From positions 1-46,970 of the forward strand of contig JAZDKP010000255.1 in the NCBI GenBank assembly GCA_043802925.1: 46,970 bases of DNA. The letters run 5' to 3'. Both the position numbers and the translations under genes were made by a program. The notes beneath the pieces were generated by a model. That model was not told the origin of the DNA and made no database searches. It saw nothing but the letters and a program-made list of their open reading frames with translations. The stretch is from JAZDKP01 sp043802925 (GTDB lineage: Bacteria > Fibrobacterota > OXYB2-FULL-49-7 > JAEUSG01). Below are positions 7,905 through 16,296 of the stretch, piece after piece (within the stretch, counting starts at the first letter, position 1; every line of letters starts with the position of its first letter).

Positions 7905-9071
7905 ATGGCCACACTGCTCTTCGATATCCAAAGCGGTATTTCGGGCGACATGTCGGTTGCCGCTGCCCTTGGCCTTGGCATCGACGAGGCGTTGTTCAGG
8001 GCTGAAATGAAAAAACTGGGGCTGGATTTTGAAATGGAGACCGGGGAGGTCAAACGGCAGGGTATTGCGGCGCGGAGTTTTAAGGTCCGGTATCCCGAAC
8101 AGCACACGCACCGGCACCTCCACCACATTCTTGACATCATCGATAAAAGCGGGCTCGATGCCGCGGTAAAGAAACGCGCGACCGGCATATTTTCCCGGCT
8201 GGCCGAGGCCGAGGCCAAAGTCCACGGCACGGACATCGACCATGTCCATTTTCACGAAGTGGGGGCCGTGGACGCCATCGTTGATATTGTGGGCTTTTCC
8301 CTGGCCTCCGTCATGCTCAATGTGGAGCGTGCCTTTGTCACGCCTTTTGTCTTTGGGCAAGGCACGGTCAAATGCGCGCACGGGGTCATGGCTGTCCCGG
8401 TGCCGGCCGTGGTGGAGCTCACGCGCAATTTTCCCTCGCGCCGTGTGGAACTCGAAGGTGAGACCGTGACGCCCACGGGCGCGGCCATTGCCACGGCCCT
8501 GGCGCACCCGGTCGCGGGCCTTGGCACCTTTGTGGCCGAACGCGCGGGTTACGGCGCGGGCACCCAGGAGTTCCCGGACCTTCCCAATGTGCTGCGGCTC
8601 CTGCTGGGCCGCACTGAATCGGGCCACGCGGAGCGGGTGACCGAGCTTGAGACCCATGTGGACGACGCCTCGGGCGAGCTCATTGGCCGCGCCATGGAAC
8701 GGCTTTTTGCCGCGGGCGCGCTTGACGCGTTTACTATCCCCGTGAGCATGAAAAAGAACCGCCCCGGTGTGCTTGTCACCGTGCTCTGCCGTCCTGCGGA
8801 TGCTACTGCGCTATCCAAAGTGTTGCTGCAGGAAACCGGTTCCATTGGCGTGCGTATAAGCGAAAAGGAGCGAATCTGCCTGCCCCGCAGCAGCGGGAGC
8901 GTGGATACCCCCTGGGGCGAAGCGAAGGTCAAAATCATTGACATGTTCGGAGAAAACTGGCAGACGCCGGAATACGAATCCTGCCGGGAAATTGCCGAAA
9001 AAAACGGGCTTTCCGTGCGCGCAGTCTACCGTGAAGTCATTGCCCGGATTCAGCAGCAGGGCAAGGCGTGA
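7905..9071 (+). CDS. larC: LarC, nickel-pincer cofactor biosynthesis (nickel insertion) protein
   Basis: A 388-residue protein of the LarC/DUF111 family, the CTP-dependent cyclometallase that inserts nickel into the pincer nucleotide cofactor of lactate racemase and related enzymes. The start LLFDIQSGISGDM, the His-rich EQHTHRHLHHIL stretch (about 66-77), DHVHFHEVGAVDAIVDIVG (about 115-133) and TPTGAAI are family hallmarks. The C-terminal VSMKKNRPGVLV segment and the part after it correspond to the LarC2 portion. In Lactiplantibacillus plantarum larC1 and larC2 are joined by a programmed frameshift; here both parts lie in one continuous frame. ATG 7905 is chosen because AAGGAG lies 5 nt upstream and the family start aligns there; the frame extends further 5' only through AT-rich DNA. 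No larA, larB or larE gene is nearby. Confidence 0.93.
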   Translation: MATLLFDIQSGISGDMSVAAALGLGIDEALFRAEMKKLGLDFEMETGEVKRQGIAARSFKVRYPEQHTHRHLHHILDIIDKSGLDAAVKKRATGIFSRLAEAEAKVHGTDIDHVHFHEVGAVDAIVDIVGFSLASVMLNVERAFVTPFVFGQGTVKCAHGVMAVPVPAVVELTRNFPSRRVELEGETVTPTGAAIATALAHPVAGLGTFVAERAGYGAGTQEFPDLPNVLRLLLGRTESGHAERVTELETHVDDASGELIGRAMERLFAAGALDAFTIPVSMKKNRPGVLVTVLCRPADATALSKVLLQETGSIGVRISEKERICLPRSSGSVDTPWGEAKVKIIDMFGENWQTPEYESCREIAEKNGLSVRAVYREVIARIQQQGKA

Positions 9072-9095
9072 TGAAATTGAACGGGTGTTATCGGG

Positions 9096-10094
9096 TCAAA
9101 ACTGAATTCCAGCGATTATTTTTCGCACGGGCGCAGGAAGTCCCATTTTCAGCGCCGCCTTTGGCAAAAACCAGCGCGCGTTCCGTAATCGGGGCGCGCG
9201 TCCTGTTTTTATGAGCATCGGATGAATCTCCAGGCGGAAATGGGAAAATGTATGGACAAAAGGGGGAAGGCTTTTTGCGTCTTTCGGGACGTTGGGCGCC
9301 TTACTTTCCGGTAAACTCCATAAACCGCCCCAGATACCGCGCTCCGGCCGTTGCACCAACAGGAAACGTCCCTTTTTTACATGGATATGCATCGCTGTTT
9401 TACGGAACGGGATGGGGATTTTGCGGGAAGGCCTTTTACCAAGGGTGTCACTGCCTTTTAAAACGAATACACATTGGCCGTGCACCGGGCATCGGTCACA
9501 TTGGGGCGTCTCGGGCAGGCAGAGGGTGGCGCCGAGGTCCATCAGCCCCTGCGTGTAGGCTTCGATGTCTTTTTCCGGCAGCAGCGATTCCGCGAGTTTC
9601 CATCGTTCATAATCCGGTGTTTCATCCTTGAGTCCAAAACAGCGGCCAAGGATCCGCTTCACATTGCCGTCAAGGATGGCCACTTTTTCGCCCGCGGCAA
9701 AAACCGCAATGGCGCCGGCCGTGCTCCGACCGATGCCGGGCAGCTCCATCAGTTCCGCGGCTGTGAGCGGGAAGCGGCCCTTCTTTTCCGAGCCGATGAT
9801 TTGCGCGGCACGGTGCAGGTTGCGCGCCCGGGCATAGTACCCGAGCCCGCTCCAGAGTGCGAGCACGGAATCGAGCCGCGCGCGGGCGAGCGCGCGAACC
9901 GTGGTGAATTTACGCAGGAAACGGCGGTAATAGGGGATGACCGTGGCCACCTGGGTCTGCTGGAGCATGACCTCCGAGAGCCAGATGCGGTAAGGGTCGC
10001 GCGTACCCTGCCAGGGCAGGGCGTGGCGGCCGGCGCGTTTCTGCCAGCCGATGACACGGGCTGCAAACGTCATCGCAGGGGGGGCCTGTTTCAC
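9096..10094 (-). CDS. mutY: A/G-specific adenine DNA glycosylase MutY
   Basis: A 332-residue MutY that removes adenine mispaired with 8-oxoguanine. Visible features are the catalytic Glu41 in WLSEVMLQQTQV, the helix-hairpin-helix LPGIGRSTAGAIAVFA (118-133), Asp142 in AILDGNVKRIL, and the [4Fe-4S] cluster ligands Cys192-x6-Cys199-x2-Cys202-x5-Cys208. A C-terminal NUDIX-like domain for 8-oxoG recognition follows (about 235-332, including GIWGGLWSLPE). The listed start is GTG 10094; ATG 10073 (codon 8) gives an N-terminus closer to the E. coli enzyme and is a fair alternative, and neither has an SD. It lies 39 bp downstream of mntH on the same strand, so the two are probably co-transcribed, a plausible oxidative-stress pairing. 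It converges on larC with 24 bp between. Confidence 0.95.
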   Translation of the reverse strand: MKQAPPAMTFAARVIGWQKRAGRHALPWQGTRDPYRIWLSEVMLQQTQVATVIPYYRRFLRKFTTVRALARARLDSVLALWSGLGYYARARNLHRAAQIIGSEKKGRFPLTAAELMELPGIGRSTAGAIAVFAAGEKVAILDGNVKRILGRCFGLKDETPDYERWKLAESLLPEKDIEAYTQGLMDLGATLCLPETPQCDRCPVHGQCVFVLKGSDTLGKRPSRKIPIPFRKTAMHIHVKKGRFLLVQRPERGIWGGLWSLPESKAPNVPKDAKSLPPFVHTFSHFRLEIHPMLIKTGRAPRLRNARWFLPKAALKMGLPAPVRKIIAGIQF

Positions 10095-10133
10095 GAGAAT
10101 AAAATAGGCTATTCATGGCTTTCAGTCAAATAA

Positions 10134-11369
10134 TCATTTGAGCATGGATATGAGCAACATGACATTGAGGGCCGCGACCACTGCGGCCACTGCAAAGAGC
10201 AGGATTTTCTCGACGCCATGGTTGGCGTCCTCGCCCATGACCCGCTTGGAAGAGGTCAGGTATATCAGTAGAAAGACCGTCCAGGGAAGCTGGAGACTGA
10301 GGAGGACCTGTGACATTATCAGCCCGCGGAAGGGATTGCTGATGAAGAAGATGGCGCAGAGTGCAACGATGGTGGTGAAGAGTACGCCCAGGAAAGTGGG
10401 ACGTTTGCGGATATCATAACCCTGGCCTGCCAGCCCGGCTGCGATGGAGCCCCCGGCCATGCCTGCCGTTACGCTGGAGGCAAACCCGGAAAAGAGGAGC
10501 GCCAGGGCAAAGAGCAGGGCCGCGGCCTTTCCGGCGGCTGGGACGAGCATGGCCTGCGCCTGTTCGAGCGTGGTCACCGGCGTCCCGGTTGAAAAGAAGG
10601 CCGCGGCAGCAAGCAGGATCATGGCGCTGTTGATGCCCCAGCCCACAATCATGGAAAAAAGGGTGTCGAGGAACTCGTACCGGAGCTGGCGCTTCCGGAC
10701 CGCGCGGTCCTGCAGGTTCCATTCGCGGCTCTGGATGATTTCCGAGTGCAGGAAGAGGTTATGCGGCATGACCACCGCGCCCAGCACGCTCATGATGACC
10801 AGCATGGAGCCCGTCGGAAAAACGGGGGTGACCCAGCAGGTTGCGGCGTGCCTCCATTCGATGTCCACGAGAAAGAGCTCAGCCAGAAAGGAGAGGCCGA
10901 TGAGCGAAACAAAGGCGATGATGATTTTTTCAATCTTCGGATAGGTATTTGAAAAGACCATGGCCGTGACCAGCGCGGCTGTCAGCAGCGCCCCGGCTTT
11001 TACCGGCAGCCCCAAGAGCATATTGAGCGCAATGGCGCCACCGAGAATTTCGGCCAGGGCCGTGGCGGCCGCGGCCACCATGGCCGAAAGCACGACCGTA
11101 CGGCCGGCCAGGGGGTGGAGAAAGCGGGTTGCGGCCTCGGACAGGCAGAGGCCGGTACTGATGCCCAGGTGAGCCGCGTTATGCTGGAGCAGAATGAGCA
11201 TGATGGTGGACAGTGTCACCATCCAGAGGAGCGAATAGCCGTAGGTGGAGCCCGCAGCGACATTGGAAGCCCAGTTACCTGGGTCAATAAAGCCCACGGT
11301 GACCAGGAGGCCGGGCCCGAGGTAGCGGAGGGTTCGGCTTGAGCGGAGGCGGGAAAGGGCGCTTGGCAT
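10134..11369 (-). CDS. mntH: NRAMP-family divalent metal (manganese) transporter
   Basis: A 411-residue inner-membrane protein with about 11 hydrophobic segments. The NRAMP metal-site motifs are intact: Asp29-Pro-Gly-Asn32 in TM1 (GFIDPGNW) and Ala198-x2-Met201-Pro-His203 in TM6 (AVVMPHNLFLHSE). The TM6 Met favours transition metals (Mn2+, Fe2+) over Mg2+/Al3+. It would import Mn2+ or Fe2+ with proton coupling. It sits upstream of mutY. The ATG follows an AT-rich stretch containing TATATATTAT but no SD. A decayed galM begins about 30 bp away on the other strand, so the promoter space is small. I saw no convincing MntR or Fur box. Confidence 0.92.
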   Translation of the reverse strand: MPSALSRLRSSRTLRYLGPGLLVTVGFIDPGNWASNVAAGSTYGYSLLWMVTLSTIMLILLQHNAAHLGISTGLCLSEAATRFLHPLAGRTVVLSAMVAAAATALAEILGGAIALNMLLGLPVKAGALLTAALVTAMVFSNTYPKIEKIIIAFVSLIGLSFLAELFLVDIEWRHAATCWVTPVFPTGSMLVIMSVLGAVVMPHNLFLHSEIIQSREWNLQDRAVRKRQLRYEFLDTLFSMIVGWGINSAMILLAAAAFFSTGTPVTTLEQAQAMLVPAAGKAAALLFALALLFSGFASSVTAGMAGGSIAAGLAGQGYDIRKRPTFLGVLFTTIVALCAIFFISNPFRGLIMSQVLLSLQLPWTVFLLIYLTSSKRVMGEDANHGVEKILLFAVAAVVAALNVMLLISMLK

Positions 11370-11395
11370 GGTTGCTGATAATATATATTTTCTTC

Positions 11396-11765
11396 AAAGC
11401 GGGCATGGAGGTGAAAATCACAAACTACGGCGGCATTATTGTTTCGTTGCTTGCGCCGGACCGGAACGGAGAATTTTACGACGTTGTACTCGGTTGCGAT
11501 TCCCTCGAGTGTTACATTAACTGGACGTCTTACTTTGGCTCTTTTATAGGTCGTTACGCAAACTGCATTGGTAGTGCCCGCTTTCACTCTCGATGGCAGC
11601 GTTAAAGGGAAAAACGGGACCGCCTATTCCAAGCGCTTTGCCCTCTGCCTCGAGACCCGGCACTATCCGGATTCGCCAAAAAAGCCCGCCTTCCCTTCAA
11701 CCCGTCTTGAACCCGGAAACGAGTATCTGTCAGCCACGGTTTATCGATTTACAAATGGGATGTAG
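11396..11765 (+). pseudogene. galM: galM (aldose 1-epimerase) remnant, frameshifted and internally deleted
   Basis: Two pieces of an aldose 1-epimerase are fused here. From 11402 the frame reads GMEVKITNYGGIIVSLLAP, then VVLGCDSLECYINW and YFGSFIGRYANCIGSARF, the standard GalM N-terminal region but lacking the first 20-30 residues. After 11584 the reading shifts by one base into TLDGSVKGKNGTAYSKRF, then CLETRHYPDSPKKPAFPS and EPGNEYLSATVYRF, the GalM C-terminal end, stopping at 11763-11765. The middle of about 200 residues, including the catalytic His and Glu region, is absent. N-terminal FTLDG and C-terminal FLDG-type motifs coincide at the junction, suggesting a deletion between short matching sequences. 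No functional product is expected. Confidence 0.88.
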
Positions 11766-11965
11766 CTGGGTCTTGTGCGTTGCTGCAATGGCGCAGCTTA
11801 TTCATTAGCTGGTTTCCACATCTCTTTATTCAATAGTGCATTATGATGAGCGTAGTCGCGATGATAAAAATCATTATAATCCGATTATTGCTTTTTGTAT
11901 ATGGCATATATTATGTAATATATTATTATATTCAATCTATTATTTATAAATGCGTTTATGGAATT
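11766..11965. other. AT-rich upstream region of the chemosensory operon
   Basis: About 200 bp between the galM remnant and the cheY ribosome-binding site. The part from about 11850 is strongly AT-rich (runs such as ATATATTATGTAATATATT around 11905-11925) and is the likely promoter region of the cluster. TTGCTT at 11888 with TATTAT at 11909 has a 15-bp spacer, too short to call with confidence. Frames reading through here are extensions of cheY without coding character. Confidence 0.4.
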
Positions 11966-11980
11966 AGAAGGAGAAGGGCC

Positions 11981-12364
11981 ATGAAAATAATGGTTGTGGA
12001 TGACTCTGTCACCATGCGTCGCATCATTGTCGTGAACCTGAAAAAAGCCGGATACAATGACATCGTCGAAGCTGAAAGCGGACGGCAGGCACTCGGAATG
12101 CTCCGCAGCCCGGGAGCGTCCGGTGGTTTTCCGGATGTTATGCTGCTCGACTGGAATATGCCTGAAATGACGGGCATTGAACTCCTGAAGGCGGTCAAGA
12201 GTGACGACACACTCAGGCACCTGCCGATCATCATGGTCACGACCGAGTCTGAAAAGGAGCGGGTGCTCATGGCCCTACAGTCGGGCGCCATGGGCTACCT
12301 GGTCAAACCCATCACCCCGGATTCCTTCCAGAAACAGGTTGTCGAAAGGCTTCCCAAGAAGTGA
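11981..12364 (+). CDS. cheY: CheY-like single-domain response regulator
   Basis: A 127-residue receiver domain with no output domain. The acidic pocket Asp7-Asp8 (VVDDS), phospho-acceptor Asp57 (LLDWNMP), switch Thr87/Thr88 (MVTTES), aromatic Tyr106 and Lys109 (YLVKP) are all present, so it should be phosphorylated by the adjacent CheA and bind an unknown effector. ATG 11981 is chosen because a strong purine SD (AGAAGGAGAAG) ends 4 nt upstream; the frame extends 5' to 11843 only through AT-rich leader. The stop overlaps the GTG of cheA (GTGA), indicating translational coupling. As first gene of the cluster it is probably the dedicated output regulator. Confidence 0.93.
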   Translation: MKIMVVDDSVTMRRIIVVNLKKAGYNDIVEAESGRQALGMLRSPGASGGFPDVMLLDWNMPEMTGIELLKAVKSDDTLRHLPIIMVTTESEKERVLMALQSGAMGYLVKPITPDSFQKQVVERLPKK

Positions 12365-14550
12365 AACGCCAGGAGGAACTGCTTAAAATCTTCCGTAATT
12401 CCGTGGAAACGGTCCTGCAGACCATGACCGGCCTCCCGGTCGCCTACCGGAATACGGGGGTCAAACCGGATCACCTGTGCGAAAAGGACTTTTGCGGAAT
12501 CATGGATTTCTTTGGCAACGCCAAGGGCACCTGTGCACTTTGCATGCCCGAACAACTGGCCCGCAAGGTTTGCTTCATCCTCACCCAGTTTCCGGACGTG
12601 GACATGACGGACGCGGTGCTCATTGACACTGTGGCCGAAATTTGCAACCAGATTGCGGGCAATGCCAAGGCGCTTCTCGACAAAACCCCCTACGGGTTCC
12701 AGATGAGCACGCCGCGCAAGCTCATCCGTGAGCGCGTAGACTTTACGACACGCACGGAACTTCCCTGCATCGTGCAGGCTTTTGAGGTGGCCGGGGAGGG
12801 GGTCCATTTCATGCTCTCCATCATCTCCGCGGACGGCGTTCCACTTGACACAGGGGCGGTGGTGCCGGAGGAAAAGCTTGTTGTCGAAGAGGACATGAAG
12901 GAAATCGTAGACGGTTTTGTGGTGGAGACCGAAGAAACGCTCACACAGCTCGACCTGGACCTCCTCCAGCTCGAGTCCGAGCCCGCGAACATGGAACTCG
13001 TTAATAAGGTCTTCCGCGCATTCCATACCGTCAAGGGAAATTCCGGCGCTTTGGGCTTTACCAAGCTGCAGACACTTGACCACCATACCGAAGACGTCGT
13101 GCGAAAGGTGCGCGACGGCAAAATGCTGCTCACGCCGCAGGCCATGGACGTGGTGTTCCGCGCCGTGGACGTCATCAAGGGACTGCTCGCGGACATCAAG
13201 CGGGGCGTGGTAAGCAGGACGGACCTGACGGACATTGAAACCGAGCTTTTGCTCGTGCTCGAAGAGAAATACGCGGAACTCGAGGCGCGCAAGGCCGCGC
13301 GTAGCGGCAAGGCCGGGGCCGGGCCCGCGGCGCAGGCCCGGGAACAATCCGCCACCCTACGCGTGGACACGCGGAAGCTTGACACGCTCATGGACGTCAC
13401 GGGCGAACTTACGCTCACCCGAAACCGGCTGCTCGGCCTCATCCAGCGGCTCGATGAAGGCCAGCGGGTCGACAACCTCGAGGAACTCCTGAACGAACTG
13501 AACGCGCAAATGGGTTTTCAGGTCTCCGGGCTTCAGGGAAGCGTCATGTCCACGCGCATGCAGCCCATCGGCAAAGTATTCAACAAGTATACCCGCATCG
13601 TGCGCGACCTCTCGCGTGAAATCGGCAAGGAAATCGACCTGGTCATCAAGGGCGGCGAGACGGAGCTGGACACGACCATTGTGGATTCGATTGGCGACCC
13701 TCTTATCCACATGGTCCGGAACTCCTGTGACCACGGCATCGAAGCGCCCGAGGTCCGGGCCGCGGCCGGAAAACCCGCGCGCGGCCGCATCGACCTTTCT
13801 GCCTACCAGGAGGGGAGCGCGGTCATCATCGAAATACGTGACGACGGTAAAGGGCTCAACGCGGACGTCCTCAAGAAAAAAGCGCTGGAAAAGGGACTCA
13901 TCACCCCGGAGTGCGCTGCCACCATGCCCAAGTCCGAGGCGCTGGGCCTTATCTTCCTCCCCGGTTTCTCCACCGCGGAAAAGGTCACTGAAGTTTCGGG
14001 CCGCGGGGTGGGCATGGATGTGGTGAACACCGGCATCGCCAGGCTGTCGGGTGTGGTGGAACTCCATTCTGAAGTGGGGCGCGGGACCACGGTGCGCATC
14101 AAACTGCCGCTCACGCTTTCGGTCATGCAGGGACTTGAGGTCGAGGTGGGGGACGAACGCTACCTTCTTCCGCAGGAGGCGCTGGTTGAAATCGTGCGCC
14201 TCGACCGCGCGGCCTATGCCCGGGTCGTGTCGGAACGTAAATTTCTGTTCCGCGACCGGTACCTCAATCCGGTTGTGGACCTGGGCGAGGCGCTGGGACT
14301 CAAACGGACCGGGTCGCGGCCCGCACAGGGTTTTGTGGCGGTCATCGGCGAGGTGGACCAACGGACCGGCGTGCTGGTCGACAACGTGCTGCGCCAGCAC
14401 GAGGCGGTCATCAAACCCTTGGGCCGGTTCGCGGGCCGTTTTTCGCCCGAGGCCGTGACCGGGGCCACCCTCATGGGCGACGGCAGCATCGAACTCATCC
14501 TGAACCACCGCCACCTGATTGGCCTTGGCCAGAGCAGGGGAGGCGAATAG
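12361..14550 (+). CDS. cheA: hybrid CheX-CheA: CheY-P phosphatase-like domain fused to chemotaxis histidine kinase
   Basis: A 729-residue protein starting at GTG 12361, which overlaps the cheY stop. Residues about 1-160 form a CheC/CheX/FliY-type domain with the phosphatase signature D-x3-E-x2-N intact (Asp89, Glu93, Asn96 in DTVAEICNQIAGNAK). Residues about 175-285 are the HPt P1 domain with phospho-acceptor His222 (FRAFHTVKGNSGALGF). No separate CheY-binding P2 domain is evident. P3 dimerisation starts near 335 (LDTLMDVTGELTLTRNRL). The kinase P4 has N box HMVRNSCDHG (450-459), G1 DDGKG (494-498) and G2 GRGVGMDVV (547-555). P5, the CheW-like domain, covers about 588-725. It should autophosphorylate under receptor control, pass phosphate to CheY, and possibly also dephosphorylate CheY-P. 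Kinase identity is certain; phosphatase activity is inferred. Confidence 0.93.
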   Translation: MKRQEELLKIFRNSVETVLQTMTGLPVAYRNTGVKPDHLCEKDFCGIMDFFGNAKGTCALCMPEQLARKVCFILTQFPDVDMTDAVLIDTVAEICNQIAGNAKALLDKTPYGFQMSTPRKLIRERVDFTTRTELPCIVQAFEVAGEGVHFMLSIISADGVPLDTGAVVPEEKLVVEEDMKEIVDGFVVETEETLTQLDLDLLQLESEPANMELVNKVFRAFHTVKGNSGALGFTKLQTLDHHTEDVVRKVRDGKMLLTPQAMDVVFRAVDVIKGLLADIKRGVVSRTDLTDIETELLLVLEEKYAELEARKAARSGKAGAGPAAQAREQSATLRVDTRKLDTLMDVTGELTLTRNRLLGLIQRLDEGQRVDNLEELLNELNAQMGFQVSGLQGSVMSTRMQPIGKVFNKYTRIVRDLSREIGKEIDLVIKGGETELDTTIVDSIGDPLIHMVRNSCDHGIEAPEVRAAAGKPARGRIDLSAYQEGSAVIIEIRDDGKGLNADVLKKKALEKGLITPECAATMPKSEALGLIFLPGFSTAEKVTEVSGRGVGMDVVNTGIARLSGVVELHSEVGRGTTVRIKLPLTLSVMQGLEVEVGDERYLLPQEALVEIVRLDRAAYARVVSERKFLFRDRYLNPVVDLGEALGLKRTGSRPAQGFVAVIGEVDQRTGVLVDNVLRQHEAVIKPLGRFAGRFSPEAVTGATLMGDGSIELILNHRHLIGLGQSRGGE

Positions 14551-14555
14551 AGATT

Positions 14556-15005
14556 ATGGACACATTGCGCGAATCCGAATTTCTCTGCTGCATGGCCGGT
14601 GATGCGGGTGTGGGCATTGGCGTGGATGCGGTGCAGGAGGTCTTTGAGACCCGGCTCCTCACGCGGCTGCCCGGTTGCCCGGAGGTGCTGATGGGTCTGG
14701 CCAACCTCCGCGGGAGCGTGGTCCCGGTCTTGAACCCCTGGGGCCTGCCTTCACCCCCCGGGGCGGTCAAACGAATCGCAGTGCTCAAGACCGCGGAGGG
14801 GCCCGTGGGGCTCCTTATCACTAGGCTCCTGGACCTGTTTCGTTTCGAGAATTTTTGCGGCATCGATGCGTTGCCGCAGCCTATTGACCGCACTGCTCAC
14901 TGCTTTGATGCGGTTGCAGAGTCCCCGGAGGCCGGGCGCGTGCATCTTCTCAATGTTGAACGGATGATTGCGGAAACCTTACCCCAAACCGCAAGGAAGG
15001 GCTGA
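14556..15005 (+). CDS. cheW: CheW-like coupling protein
   Basis: A 149-residue single CheW domain that should link receptors to the CheA P5 domain. Recognisable segments are GIGVDAVQEVFETRLLTRLP (21-40, where the family has V..V.EI......T.lP), the highly conserved MGLANLRGSVVPVLN (46-60), and GPVGLLITRLLDLFRF near 82-97. It starts 5 bp after the cheA stop, so translation is probably coupled, and the downstream receptor-like gene starts 1 bp after its stop. It is somewhat divergent in the last 40 residues. Confidence 0.85.
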   Translation: MDTLRESEFLCCMAGDAGVGIGVDAVQEVFETRLLTRLPGCPEVLMGLANLRGSVVPVLNPWGLPSPPGAVKRIAVLKTAEGPVGLLITRLLDLFRFENFCGIDALPQPIDRTAHCFDAVAESPEAGRVHLLNVERMIAETLPQTARKG

Positions 15006-15006
15006 C

Positions 15007-16263
15007 ATGTATACCCGAGAGACGAACCGCCGGCTACTTGCACTCTTTATCCTCTGCGCGGCCGCGGCCGTGTTCACGGTCTGGACCGTGCGCGAGAAGT
15101 TTGTGGACCCACCCTGGGCCGCGCTCCTTCTCGGGCTCCTCGCCGCGGGGTTCATCGGATGGGCCTTCACACGCTATCTCGAGTTCAGGCTCAACAGCTC
15201 TGCGGACGCGGTCATTTCCCGCGTGCGCAAAATGGCCGAAGGCGACCTCACCCAGCGCTTTAAGGAGGACGCGGAGGACGCGCTGCCCTACGGCCTTTCG
15301 CTGGAACTGGGACGGCTGGCCGCCTTTTACCGCGAAAACGTGGGGGGCCTCTGGAAGGTCTCGGCACGGCTCTCGCGCCAGCTCGCGCAGTTCCTCGAGA
15401 CCGCGGGCGCTCTCGGAAACGAGTTCCTCGAAGAGACCGAGGCCCTCGGAAAAGTCGGGGGCCAGCTCGAGGCCGTACGGCAGGAGGTGGGCGGCATTAC
15501 GAAAAAAGTTTCGGACCTCCGGGTCAACTCCAGCAACGACGCCCAGTACCTCCGTCAGATTGACGCCATCAGTTCCCGCGCCCTCGACGAACTCAAGGCC
15601 CACCGGGGCATCATCAAAAACGTGCTCGCGGACCTGCAGGGTATCGCGACCCTCGAAGAGGACATGCACACGGGCCTTGCGGAATTCCAGGCCATTGCCA
15701 ACCGGTCCGCGGAGGTCGAAAAGGCCGTGGCCGACCTCTCCGTTGAGACCGGCCTGGTCAAGCTCAACGCTTCCATTGACGCGGTACAGGCGCAGGCGAG
15801 TGAGGGCGCTTACCGTAAAATCCTCGACGAAATGCGCCTCCTCGGTGAAAAGTTCGATGCGCTCCGGCCCTCCGGAGGCGGGGCCGCAGCCTCTGACGCG
15901 CGCATTGGCGACATTGGCCAGCGACTCGAGACCTGCGGGGAGCGGCTCCGAAAAGGGATTTCCGACACCGAGATGGCCGGGGCCTTCTTTTCCCGAGTGA
16001 GCGAACATTATCTTGTTGTGGCCGTGAGCTACGAGAGCGTTTTTGAAAATGTGAAACGGCTGTCCGCGCTCATGGAAGAGGTCGACGGCCGCACCGTGGA
16101 GTTCACGGGCAGCATCAAGGCCGCGGCCGAAGGGTTTGACAAGCTCCGCGCGGACACGCAGATTACCCTGCTCCACTTCCACCAGCTTGACGAGCGGGCG
16201 CAGGCCATCCGCGAGAGCCTCAAGGAACTCGACCAGTTCAAGAACCTGTTCCGTATTGCATGA
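15007..16263 (+). CDS. sensor-less, degenerate methyl-accepting-chemotaxis-like membrane protein
   Basis: A 418-residue protein. TM1 (about 9-27) and TM2 (about 37-56) are separated by only about 9 residues, so there is no periplasmic sensor domain. A HAMP-like segment follows (about 57-110, with RKMAEGDLTQRF), then long helices. Residues 245-285 (SVETGLVKLNASIDAVQAQA, then a YRKILDEMRLLGEKF helix) align with the MCP hairpin tip, whose usual form is [20 protein letters not shown] and GFAVVADEVRKLA. Several invariant residues are replaced, and the RGFAVVA part is lost. It may integrate into receptor arrays, act as a scaffold or decoy, or sense from the cytoplasm or membrane. ATG 15007 lies 1 bp after the cheW stop and gives a clean membrane N-terminus. 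Confidence 0.75.
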   Translation: MYTRETNRRLLALFILCAAAAVFTVWTVREKFVDPPWAALLLGLLAAGFIGWAFTRYLEFRLNSSADAVISRVRKMAEGDLTQRFKEDAEDALPYGLSLELGRLAAFYRENVGGLWKVSARLSRQLAQFLETAGALGNEFLEETEALGKVGGQLEAVRQEVGGITKKVSDLRVNSSNDAQYLRQIDAISSRALDELKAHRGIIKNVLADLQGIATLEEDMHTGLAEFQAIANRSAEVEKAVADLSVETGLVKLNASIDAVQAQASEGAYRKILDEMRLLGEKFDALRPSGGGAAASDARIGDIGQRLETCGERLRKGISDTEMAGAFFSRVSEHYLVVAVSYESVFENVKRLSALMEEVDGRTVEFTGSIKAAAEGFDKLRADTQITLLHFHQLDERAQAIRESLKELDQFKNLFRIA

Positions 16264-16296
16264 ACCGAAACATATAAAACCAGGGAGCGATATATT

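Noticed and set aside
7905..9071. Programmed ribosomal frameshift in larC, as in Lactiplantibacillus plantarum
   Set aside because: The LarC1 and LarC2 parts are in the same frame; no stop or slippery run interrupts them.
11339..11605. Intact small protein beginning at 11339
   Set aside because: The first 22 residues are antisense to the mntH start, and the rest is the N-terminal fragment of the broken galM.
11888..11914. Sigma70 promoter for the che cluster (TTGCTT / TATTAT)
   Set aside because: The spacer is only 15 bp and several equally AT-rich alternatives exist, so it was not listed as a promoter.
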